A stretch of DNA of 64,000 nt, taken from NCBI GenBank assembly GCA_002197995.1, contig NGZR01000002.1, positions 4,154,001 to 4,218,000 on the forward strand, given 5' to 3'. Positions 12,861-22,710 of the stretch are shown here, piece by piece (positions within the stretch are counted from its first letter, which is position 1; each line of letters starts with the position of its first letter). The DNA is from Gaeumannomyces sp. JS-464 (taxonomy: Eukaryota > Ascomycota > Sordariomycetes > Magnaporthales > Magnaporthaceae). The notes under the pieces were generated by a model, which was given only the letters and a program-made list of their open reading frames with translations, did not search any database and was not told the DNA's origin. The translations under genes and the position numbers were made by a program.

Positions 12861-13417
12861 ATGCTTTCCGCTCGCCAGACCCTCACCAAGGTCGCCAGAC
12901 CCGCCCTGCAGCTTACCCCGGCCTACCGAGCAGCATTCACGACCTCGGCCCTGAGGATGTCCGAGGGCGACACCGGTTCCATCCCCAAGACGGGCGGCGG
13001 GTGAGTTTTGCCTAGCCCCTCCTCAGCAATTCCCCCTTGTCCCTCTTCTCCGTGAAGACGGGCTCGACAGGGAGTAAATACCCTCGCGGCTCGTCTGGAC
13101 CAGGGCCTCGAGATACCCTAAGCTATAGCCCGCCAGTAGCTAACCGCGTCCGTCGTCCCTTTCCCCGCCCGCAGCGATGCTTTCCAGAAGCGCGAGCAGG
13201 CCGCCGAGAACTACGCCATCCGTCAGCGCGAGAAGGAAAAGCTCATGGAGCTGAAGAAGAAGCTCGCCGAGCAGCAGAACCACCTCAAGCAGCTCTCGGA
13301 CCACATGTGCGTTTGGAGGACATTCTTCCCCCTGACTTGTCTCCCCCAGAGGACTAACTTTCAACCGCCGGTGCGCAGCGATGAGATTACCAGGATCAGG
13401 GAGGAGAGCACAACTAA
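12861..13417 (+). CDS. INH1: Mitochondrial ATPase inhibitor (IATP/INH1 family)
   Basis: This small basic protein blocks reverse (hydrolytic) activity of the F1Fo ATP synthase when the membrane potential collapses. Exons are 12861-13000, 13175-13306 and from 13379. The N-terminus MLSARQTLTKVARPALQLTPAYRAAFTTSALRM is a typical Arg/Ser-rich mitochondrial presequence. The inhibitory region follows (GDTGSIPKTGGGDAFQKREQAAENYAIRQREKEKL). A coiled coil MELKKKLAEQQNHLKQLSDHI completes the protein. As written, exon 3 reads through to a TAG ending at 13445. Adding one G near 13393 gives DEITRDQGGEHN and the TAA used here, which matches the usual family ending. The mature protein is about 75 residues. 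Confidence 0.88.
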
Positions 13418-13445
13418 GTCGGGAATCAGTGTCGAGTTTGGCTAG

Positions 13446-13924
13446 ATCCCCTTCTCTGCGGTTGCATTTCCGACAACCATCATCTCGACAAGTAGAGGTC
13501 TCTTGGGATCGCACCCTCTCGTGCTCGATGCTCCTATTGCCGTGTCGTGCAATGTCACATTTATAATGCCCCTGCTCAGATTCGTATCCTGACAGCAGCC
13601 TGTCGGTGTGAGATATTACTCCTCTCTAGCAGTCCAAGCATTTGTCTACCTCGGTAGTTTGTTTGTACATAACCCACGTGTATCCATTGATCCTCCCATT
13701 TGATTATTTTTTTGTTCTTTTTATTCCGCTGATGTCCTAAACACGCTCTGCCTGGTAATACACCTCCGAAATATAAACAAGCAGAGAGATAGTGGTCATG
13801 TCTCCAAGCTTACTGCCCATAAACTGTGCTGGGTGGTACGTGAGATGTAGTCAGCCTTCTATTCTCACACCAGCACCAATCCCTTGATCACGTCCCATTC
13901 ATCCCAACGAGGCGAGTCGCATTT
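13446..13924. other. Convergent intergenic region INH1 / NSP1
   Basis: This AT-richer stretch between two convergent stops (tracts around 13700-13730) is consistent with 3' UTRs. Nothing else is supported. Confidence 0.55.
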
Positions 13925-16009
13925 TCATCGTCGCCCCATGAAAGAGCGATAGAAGCTGTCGGCCGCGTCGCCATCGGTACTTCCATACTGGCCGCCGACT
14001 GTGTTCCCAGCCTTTTGCGCCGCCGCAACCTTGGCTTGCAGCGCCGAGGCGTTGGTGTCAATCCATTGCAATTGGCTGAGATGCCCATTGAGTACACGGA
14101 CAATTTGGGCCAGCTGTGTCGAGAATACTGATGTTAGCAGGCATGCACGACAAGGTGGTGCTGAGAGAATACGGCGTAGAATGCCTGGCAATGTATGTAA
14201 GTGCTTACCGGATCATCAGGCTTGCTGCCCTTGCTGATAGTGCCAGATATGTCGTTAATCTCCTTGATCATCTTGCCCAAGTCCTTGCCCATCTCATCGA
14301 GCCGGTCGGTCAGCCGCTCGGCAAGCTTGTATGTGCGCTCACGCTCCTGATCAGGGCCAACAAGCTGCTCGCCCTGACCGACCTGACGAGAGAACATGTC
14401 GTTCACCTCTTGCTCGTATCGATCAAGCCACGATGACAGCTCGTCCTGCTGGCTTTCAACCGACTGAAGCTGGCGTTCGATCTCATTGCTGGCACGCTCG
14501 GCCTCATATGTCTCAAGGTAAAGCTTTTGGATCTTCTCTCCGTTCTCAACCAGCAGCCGGTCCCAAGTGGCCACCTTGGAAGCCTGCTCCTTGAATTCCT
14601 TCTGGTACTTGTTGAGATCTGTCGCCCCACCTGGTCATGATCTCGTCCATGGTCTTGTTCTTGAGTCTCGGAAGCTGGGACGCCGGACCCATGGTTGAGT
14701 TGCTCAAGTTTGCGGGTCCAGTTTGGGCTGAAGGAGCGGCTGCGGCGCTAGGAGCCATGGTAGCGGGCGTGGACGCGGGCTTCGCAGCACCAAACAGGCT
14801 GCCGCCTGCTGGTGTTGGTGCAGTGGCGGGGGCAGCAGTTGATGCGGCAGTTGTTGTGGCAGGTGAAAATAGTGAGCCTCCAGTCGCTGTGGCAGTCGTA
14901 GCTGGTGTAGCGGCAGCCGTCGTTGTTCCCGCAGTGGCTCCGAACAGGGAAGGGGCTGCGGCCGGAGCTGAAGTCGCAGGCGCTGTAGATGCAGCCGTGG
15001 CAGCTGGCTTGGATGTGGCGGCGGCACCGAATAGGCTTGGGGTGGTGGCGGGAGCAGCGACCGCGGGAGCACTTGGTGCCGAGCTGCCGCCAAACAGGCC
15101 AGACGTAGCTGGGGCCTGGGAAGAGGGGGTGCTGCTTGTAGCTCCAAAACAACCCCGACGTGGCGGGTGAAGAGGTCGTCGGCTTAGCAAAAGAGACTAG
15201 AGGGAGCAGCAGAGGAAGCTCCAGCAGCAGCAGTGCCTCCAAACAGGCTACCTCCTGTAGTACTCTTCTGAGCTGTGTTTCCAAAGAGGCCGCCGCCCAA
15301 GGCTGAAGGCTGCGCAGCAGCCGTGGTACTGGCAGCCGGCGTCGTGCTGGCAGTGGTCGTAGTCGGCTTTGCTTGGCCAAAGAGGGAGCTGGCCCCAGTT
15401 GCCTGGGAAGCGGCACCTCCGAACAAACCGGAACCCGCCGGCTTTGAGGCTCCGGAGGGAGGGGCCCCGGCTGGTGTGGTCGAGGGCATTGACATCGTTG
15501 GCTTGGCCGGCGTCAAGGATGCATTGCCGAAGAGGCCGCTGGAAAATGGCGCCAGTGAAGAGCTCGTCGCTCCAGCGGCAGGGCTAAAGAGAGACGAGGC
15601 CGGGGCGGCGGACGAGGCTGGAGGTGTTGCCGTAGCGCCACCGAAAAGACTACCCGCAGGTTGGGCGGGCTTGCTAGAGTTTCCGAACAGGCCGGTGCCA
15701 CCAGCGGTGCTGCCCGCGCCACCAAAAAGGCCAGACCCGGTTGGGGCTGATGATCCTGATGCCATGTTGGTTGCAGATGCGCCGCCAAAAAGGCTGCCGG
15801 GTTTCGCTGCTGTAATTGATGCGCTCGAACCGCCAAAGAGACCACCGCCCAGGCTGAGCAGGCGTTCCTCCCGTAGTAGGCGTGGTCGACTTTCCGAAGC
15901 TGAAGCCAGAGCTAGATGCGCCGCCAAACAGACCACCGGAGGATGGCGCGGTAGTCGCTGGTGCTCCAGCCGCGCTGGAGCTCGGGGTGCTGCCGAAGGT
16001 GAAGGACAT
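13925..16009 (-). CDS. NSP1: FG-nucleoporin NSP1 (Nup62 orthologue)
   Basis: NSP1/Nup62 is the central-channel nucleoporin that forms coiled-coil complexes with Nup57/Nup49 and with Nup82. The N-terminus (MSFTFGSTPSSSAAGAP) leads into about 400 residues of Ala/Thr/Ser/Pro-rich FG domain, with some 20 LFG-type repeats spaced 15-25 residues apart. The Nsp1 C-terminal domain follows: KTMDEIMTRW, then a heptad coiled coil (KVATWDRLLVENGEKIQKLYLETYEAER...DELSSWLDRYEQEVNDMF) and a final exon (13925-14113) starting LAQIVRVLNGHLSQLQWID. The single intron is 14114-14208, phase 0. The frame breaks near 15850, 15185, 15145 and 14625. All lie in G, T or GC runs, and the repeats or coil continue on each side, so the gene is judged intact. 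Confidence 0.93.
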
Positions 16010-17206
16010 TGTGGCCAAGACACGCAAGAGAGGCTGACGATGGCTTGGGATCGGGTCGAGGAATGCTGAAGGGAGGAATTGCAAGCTACTCGAGAGCTCC
16101 GGAGCGAAGAACGGCGCGCGCCAGGTGGGCAGTGTATACGCGCTCTCTCAACTTGGCGGGCTCGCAAATCAAGCAGTGTTGGCGTTGCGAAACTGCACCA
16201 GCACCAACCTTCAACTTTTGTTTCAACCTCCAAGACCCAGCCAGCCGGAGCGCGACGCGCTGGACTCCAGAGCCTCCAGGCTGGACAGGGGCAGCTAGAA
16301 GTGGGTCGGAAAAGTCGGTTCTCCACTTGGGTTTCCTAGGCAGCTCCAGACCAAACTAGATGTACCACGAAATGGATCGTCGCTAACTTCCTTTCCTCAC
16401 ACAGCAACCAACCAGGGACGGACGCTGGGTAAATGCCTTGGCTGTATAGGCATACATCTCGATGTTTAACGCAATTGCCTTTTGATTATTCGCTTCTGCG
16501 CAAATGCACGGACGATATGGCTGCTCAACATCGAGGGCCGGTCTCGAATGCAAATATGTGCCTAGCCAGGCACCTTACATAGGTGTGATATCCACCCATT
16601 TCCTGTTCCATTGGCGGTATGTTGACCCCACCCTTGCCTGGCCCCCACTCAGAATATGCTTAGATAATACCAAGCTTGGTCGAGGCTCCTGCCGCACGAG
16701 CCTCACTTGATCCAGCCGTGTGCGGCCGTGCAAGACGCCCGATTCGTGAGGGTTCCCACGACGTCAGTGAGGACTGCCAGACAAGAGTACATTCGATCCT
16801 TGTGGCCGCCTCCCGAGTCTATGCCGGTATTCTTTGTGCGTCACTCCAGTCCAGTCTTGTTTTGATCTTCGCCTTGCACTTCGCATGCAGTCGGTTTTCT
16901 AGCATTACCACGCCTTTGCTTCTTCCCAGGCCCCCGGCCACTGCAACTCGCCACCTGGACCGACGTGGCCGTGTGGTCGAGACCGGACGTTTCCTTGGCC
17001 CACACCTATCCGCTAAACCAACTACCGCCCCTCCCCTCCCTGGATACACCACCCCTGAGCCGCCCAGAATACTGCACTACACCACCGTCCGAGCTCCTCG
17101 CCTGGTCTGTCTCGAGACACCAGTTCTCGTCGCTTTGACCTCAAGTATTCGCCCGCGAATGCACATCTGACACCCGTCAAGCATCTTTACAACCCCGACA
17201 TTCGTC
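16010..17206. promoter_or_regulatory. Divergent promoter region NSP1 / small disordered protein
   Basis: This is 1.2 kb between divergent starts. From about 16860 to 17200 it is pyrimidine-rich, like a 5' UTR for the plus-strand gene. No conserved coding segment is seen. Confidence 0.45.
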
Positions 17207-17769
17207 ATGACAGGCCGTAGAGATAGTTTGACTCCCCCAAAGAGGACAAACACCAAAGACCCAGGTGCCCATGAGCTAGGTGAGACCGCGCCCAGCGGAA
17301 TCAAGTCCTGGACCGGCCCGCACCGTGGATCAAGTACTGACTTGCCTCCCCAGAGTCTTCAGAGTCGGAGGATCACTTCTCGGATGCGCAATCCGCCCCT
17401 CCTGAGTCCAACAGGGGCTCACCCCTCCCCAAGCTCCGTGTGGAGAAGGTCAGCGATGAGCCTTCCTATGGCGAGGTCCCAGGGACCGAGGCGTACAAGA
17501 AGCGGGAAGGTGACGCCGAGCCGGACGAGATTGCCGTAATCCCCGACACCCCGGCGCAGGAGCCCGTGAGTGAGGCGGGTGAATCATGGTCACCCACGCC
17601 CGGCGGGCAGCCGATTCCGAGGACCGTGTTGGAGGAGACGGCGGATTCGGTCGGATCCGTCACGCACCCAGAGAAGCACCACGGGTCGGATCCCGCGCCG
17701 GACGAAGTGCTGAAGGCTGTGGAGAAGGCCAAGGATGACGGCGACGCTATGGCCGGTACGACAGTGTAG
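17207..17769 (+). CDS. Small disordered acidic protein, conserved-looking, unknown function
   Basis: I do not recognise a named family. Two exons (17207-17279 and 17354-17769) joined in phase give about 162 residues. The intron has a GTGAGA donor, a CTGAC branch-like site and a CCCCAG acceptor. The protein starts MTGRRDSLTPPKRTNTKDP and continues ESSESEDHFSDAQS, KLRVEKVSDEPSYGEVPGTEAYKKR and DAEPDEIAVIPD. A Lys/Asp-rich end (APDEVLKAVEKAKDDGDAM) closes it. It has no membrane helix or catalytic motif and is predominantly charged and disordered. Clean splicing, third-position GC bias and lack of any frame break support a real gene. It lies 143 bp upstream of, and on the same strand as, the LAA2-like gene. 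Confidence 0.55.
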
Positions 17770-17912
17770 CTCATACTCGCTCGCAGTCTTCCTACTCCTC
17801 GTTCTCGAGGTGCACCATGTTGACGGATTTTTTTGGCGTAGATACTCCAATAGCACCATCTATATCATCACCTTCAACGGACCGTGCACCGGAGAAGTTG
17901 CCGATAGAAAAG

Positions 17913-18986
17913 ATGAGCACGACGTCCGGCCCGCCCTCTCCAGCCGGGGTTGAGCCCTCGGACGAGAGTCCGGAGGGCCAGGCTGACGGTGACGACGCCG
18001 ATGATGATTTTGGGGACGATTTTGACGATTTTGAGGAAGGTGGCGGCGGTGATGAGGACGACTTTGGCGACTTCGACGACGGCTTCCAGGAACTACCTCC
18101 TCCTCCTGAGCCTGCCGCACCTCCTCTGGCGGCTGTTGCACCGCCGCAGCAGTATACCCCCTCGTTTGTAAGAATTGATTCTGCCCGTCTCGTTACCCCA
18201 GCTAGATCGATACGTCCTTCCAACCCACTTCAGGAGATCACTAGTATGCGCCTTCACTGACCTTGCCCTTTCTCAGCCCATACCGGACTTTGAAGGCATG
18301 GATGCCAGTGAGGTCATGTCAGCCACAGAACCCTACCTCAACGCCATCTATCCCCGGACGACGACGACATTACAGTCGTCCATTCGTTCCCCAAAGACAA
18401 TCCAATCTTCCAGACCCCGAGGAGCGCCTCCCTCTGGGCACAGCTGGTGGCGCCTCCCCCGCTCCAGCCACCCGACTGGATCCGGTCGCGGATACGCCGG
18501 CTCTTCCTCGTGTCCCTCGGCGTGCCCGTGGACCTGGACGAGATCCTCCCGGCGTCCAAGCAAAAGAAGCTTGTGCTGCCCTCCCTTCACCGGACGGGCA
18601 GCAACGGCTCCCTGCGGACATCGACCGATGAGCGCTCGAACGCCGCGAAGCTCAAGCAGTCCGATGCCAACGCGTCGAGCACGAACGTGGACTCGCCAGG
18701 CGGCGGCGGCGCCAGCTCCGCGAAGCAGCGCAAGGGCGCGACCGCCGAGCCGACGCTCGACCTGGTGGCCGCCAAGCAGCTGTGCACAACCACCGACCAG
18801 GCGCTGGATGGCATGACGGATCAGGAGCTCAGGGAGCACGTTGAAAAGCTCGAGGCCATGGAGGCCTCGGCAAAGGAGATGCTCGAGTACTGGCAGAAGA
18901 GGACAGACGAAAAGATCGGCGACCGGGAAGCGTTCGAAGGTGTGATAGAAAATCTCGTCAAGCACGCGAGGAAAGTGAGGAAATAG
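17913..18986 (+). CDS. LAA2-like protein (DUF5102), putative AP-1/clathrin accessory factor
   Basis: Two exons (17913-18167, 18277-18986) give about 321 residues. The N-terminus [12 protein letters not shown] leads into a strongly acidic block with repeated [11 protein letters not shown] and [10 protein letters not shown]. Such Phe/Asp motifs are known to bind clathrin-adaptor ear domains. After the intron comes [23 protein letters not shown] and the most conserved block ([28 protein letters not shown]), followed by a C-terminal coiled coil ([25 protein letters not shown]...). This order matches fungal proteins related to yeast Laa2, which recruits Laa1/AP-1. One C is missing near 18355. A longer in-frame start exists at 17817; I chose 17913 for its better start context and acidic onset. 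The family call is from memory. Confidence 0.65.
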
Positions 18987-19333
18987 GGCAGTGAAAAATC
19001 AAACGTCGTCGGGTACTTGAAGTCCACTTCTCCTGTTGTTTCCTACCAGTCAAAATATCCCGGGTGCTATCTGCGGCACAGACTGAGATACTGAACAGTG
19101 AAACAAGAAGGCTACTGAAGGCTTGAAAACTCGAGAGGGAACGCACCTCTATGTGTGGCCCTTTCATGAGTTCAACTGCTACCGCATGCCCCAGCCTAGG
19201 CAGCCCAACTGTGGAGATTCCAGAAAACGGGCCCCTTTCTTGCCCATACATTGAAATGCAGAAGTGCGTACCCCCAAATGCTTTTGCTTGACGAGTTCCT
19301 ATTACACCATACCCAGTTTTAAGAAGACCCAAC
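18987..19333. other. Convergent intergenic region LAA2-like / eIF2-gamma
   Basis: This short region holds the 3' flanks of two convergent genes. No RNA gene or coding segment is recognised. Confidence 0.5.
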
Positions 19334-21031
19334 CTAGGCCGTCGGCTCGAGCGTTTTACCCCTATAACAAAGTTAACGTCCGTGGCCCTCATAGAATGAC
19401 TGCTGCATAAGAGGAGGGAGAGTACGTACGCAGCAATAGTAGCCCATCCAATGAGACGCCAGTGCTTCTCGATACGACGACTCAGAGCAACCTTTTCACC
19501 GATATTTGTGCATGCAGGGCTGGTGAGGATCAGCTTCGCGGCATCCTTCTTGATGGCAGAGACCTTGGCACCGGTGGACGTGGAGCCGATGTTGACCATG
19601 ATGACTTCGTTCTTAGCCAGCTTCTCGACCTTGGCCTGCTTTCCATCGGCGGTTCTCACACCAAGCAGCCTGCGGAGCAGGTAGAAGTTGACCTCGATCT
19701 CGCTATAGATGTCGGGAAGACGACCCTTGAGACCAAGCACGTGGCCAACCAGACGGTCGGCTCTGCAAAGGGTGGGGTCGATGCGGGTGCCGACGCCGAT
19801 AAGACCACCAGGAACGGCGTACTTGAGGTCGTTGGCTTCCGAGTTCAGAGAAACAATGCGGCTGAAAATTGGGGTGCACTGGAGATCTCCCTTGTCGTCA
19901 CGGGTGACGATACCTGGCCTAATCTCGATTTCGTCGCCGAGCTTCAGGATACCGTGGAGGATACTGCCACCGGCAACACCGCCCTTGAGCTCGTCAATCT
20001 CAGCGCCGGGCTTGTTGACGTCGAAGGAGCGGATAACGATCATCTGGGGGTCCATCGAGAAATCCCTGGGGGGAACAGGGACAGTGTTGACAATGGCCTC
20101 GACGACGGCATCGATGTTGAACTTCAGCTGAGCCGAGATGGGGATGATAGGCGACTTTCCAGCAACGGTACCGCGGATGAACTTCAGGATCGACTGGTAA
20201 TGCTGCTGGGCGGCCTCTTCCCGCATCAGGTCGACCTTGTTCTGGAGAATGATGATGTTCTCGAGCTTCATGATCTCGATGGCAGCAAGGTGTTCAGAAG
20301 TCTGGGGTTGGGGGCAGGATTCGTTGCCTGCGATCAGCAGGAGGGCGGCGTCCATGACGGCGGCTCCTGACAACATGGTGCTCATGAGAATATCGTGACC
20401 GGGGCAGTCGACGAAGCTACGGCACGGCAATATAGCGTCAGAAATGCTCATGCGCGATGGCCGCGACAGCACGGGGCACGGCAGTGGGTGCTCCGAGCCA
20501 GACTTACGAGACGTGTCTGAGCAGGCGATAGGTTCCCTCACACCCGTCCCTCTCGCAAGTGGGGTCGACCTCCTTCTCACTCTTGTAGCTCCGGAAGGCG
20601 CTGGGTCGAGGGCACTCCGGGTTGTCGCACTTGTAGATCTTGGCATTGGCGTAACCCAGCTTGATAGTAATGTTGCGTATCAGCTCGTTCTTAAAGCGGA
20701 CCGTCTGGACGCCCGAGATGGCCTTGACGACGGTGGACTTTCCGTGGGCGACATGGCCGATGGTGCCGATGTTTATGGTTGCTTGCCTCGCGATAATCTC
20801 AGGAGTCAAGGGGTTCAGTGTGCTGACGTCGAGGTCCTTGGGGTCTGTTTGCGGCGGCAGCTCGGGCCGCTGGACTGGAGGGGGCGGGGCTGTCTTCTTC
20901 AGCGCTGACTTGAGCGGCTTCTCGTCGATGTCGTTGTCGGAGAGGTCCTGGGCCTCGAGGGTGGGGGAGTCGGGGCCAGAGTCGGACTCGGACTCCACGT
21001 CGTTGCCAAACTTGTCGCCGTTGGTAGCCAT
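19334..21031 (-). CDS. GCD11: Translation initiation factor eIF2, gamma subunit
   Basis: This GTPase core of eIF2 delivers initiator Met-tRNA to the 40S subunit. Three exons (20508-21031, 19430-20416, 19334-19361) give 512 residues with consistent phases and no frame break. The G1 loop is [13 protein letters not shown] four-Cys zinc element (CDNPEC...PTCERDGC) lies before the first intron. G3 is DCPGHD, split just after the intron, and G4 is NKVD. Domain II carries [24 protein letters not shown] and domain III ends [18 protein letters not shown]. The last exon is only 28 nt and supplies GKTLEPTA plus the stop, as in other fungi. The variable acidic N-terminus (residues 1-60) is fungal-typical. 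Confidence 0.98.
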
Positions 21032-22670
21032 GGCGATAGTGGGGTAGGATTCGCGACCTGCTTTGCGCCGAGATTTGCGGGGGAAAGAGGTCGACGGCGG
21101 ATGAACTCAGGCGGGCGTCTGGGCGTTGCGGCTGACGAGCGCGTCGTTGGCCTCGTGTAGGTGCCTTTTGATGCCTGGTGGATGGTGGATGGAGTTTGGG
21201 TGTCGTGGCTCGTAGGTTCAGTCTCGACCAAGATTTTACAGCATCGCCGCCATTTGGAAATTTTGGTGTGCAGCCTCGAGTTGCTCGTTCATGACTCAAT
21301 GGAGGACAACCCGATTTGCGGGGTACCTTGGTACCTCCAGCCTGCCCGCCCAACCTTCAGTGGGGGATGTACCTCAACGCCTCACCCATTGCATCGCCTC
21401 AATAAGCTCCCGATAAACCATCGATAAGAGCTTACACTTCAACCCACCGCCCAGGCGCCCCGCCACCACCCCCGAACTCATGCCCCGCTCCTTGCGCCCA
21501 AGTTGGGGTGGGACGGAGCCGGCCACGGAAGAGAAAACACTCCGCGCCGGTCCCCGGGGTGCGGGATGAGGGCTCGGTGCCGGTTCATGTGCAGGCCTGC
21601 TGCCAGAGATCTCGGCCGCCTTGAGCCTACAAGTTCGCTGACTTGTTCGGTCTTTAGCATCACCGACCTATCCAGCCCTTGTTCGAGGAGCCAGAGTGTT
21701 GTTACTTTGACGCCCATCGGCTTTGAGGGCTAATGCCGTGGAGTCTATAAGAGGGATTCTGTAAGCTCATATCCTGCGCCAGATCATAAACGGCCGAGCC
21801 TCTCCAACCTAGGATCCTTTCTTTGGGTGTAGGAGTTCCGTTGCCGGGTTCCAACTCACAGTCCCTCTACACCAGAGCCCAACCCATCACCAGAACCTCG
21901 GTCGTGAAGGCAAATGTCTTTCCCACTCTCTGTAAAAACACAGATGAAGAGAAAGGGAAATGCGAGCCGGCACGATGGTAGCCGGTTAGACACTGGGCGC
22001 CAGCAACACTAAGACCCACGCTGAGATTACGCACACAAAGCAACCACTTATATCACCAACAAAGAGGGTCTTGTTTCTGGAAAACCACAAGTATTCCACA
22101 AGCCCCCAATATTTTCTCGCAAACCCAACTCTGTTTCACTGCGTCGGAATCCCGCCAAGGTCAGGAGCGTCTGAGTGCCATGTGGCCAAGGCCGGGACGC
22201 CCGACTTGTGTCGGGAGACGAATGGTGGTGCGGCAGGAGGACGGTACCCGCGAGTTCAACTCCGGCCGGCAAGGTACGGCCGTTTGTCCCGCATGGCTTG
22301 GATGGGTTCGGCATAAGTCTAAATATAGTTGCAGCCGGAGGAGCTAGCCCGTACCTACCTCTATATGCATGTACGGAGCACGGCGCACACATGTCGTCAG
22401 GTCAGGTGTGGGTGGGTGAGGTCGCATTCTCACCGCTTCGTGGTGGAGGACCGCGCCAAATCCATCGGGCGGCTGGCCAATGGGTGATGGAGCTCTAAAG
22501 TAGGTGAGTGGGAGCTAACAACACACACACACCGCACAAACCTTCCCTTTCCAGGCGGCTCAGTCACTCACCCATACCACCCACCATCTCGAGCAAATCT
22601 CAAATTCACCCAGATTGCAACCAAGGCGGCACATGCAGAATTATTGAACGGAAATAGTCGTCACATAGCT

Positions 22671-22710
<40 letters not shown>

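Noticed and set aside
15275..16069. 264-codon plus-strand open frame antisense to NSP1
   Set aside because: It is a compositional shadow of the Ala/Pro/Gly-rich FG repeat region, and the minus strand carries the FG repeats and the NSP1 coiled coil.
19462..20370. 302-codon plus-strand open frame antisense to eIF2-gamma
   Set aside because: It is a shadow of the highly conserved minus-strand coding exon.
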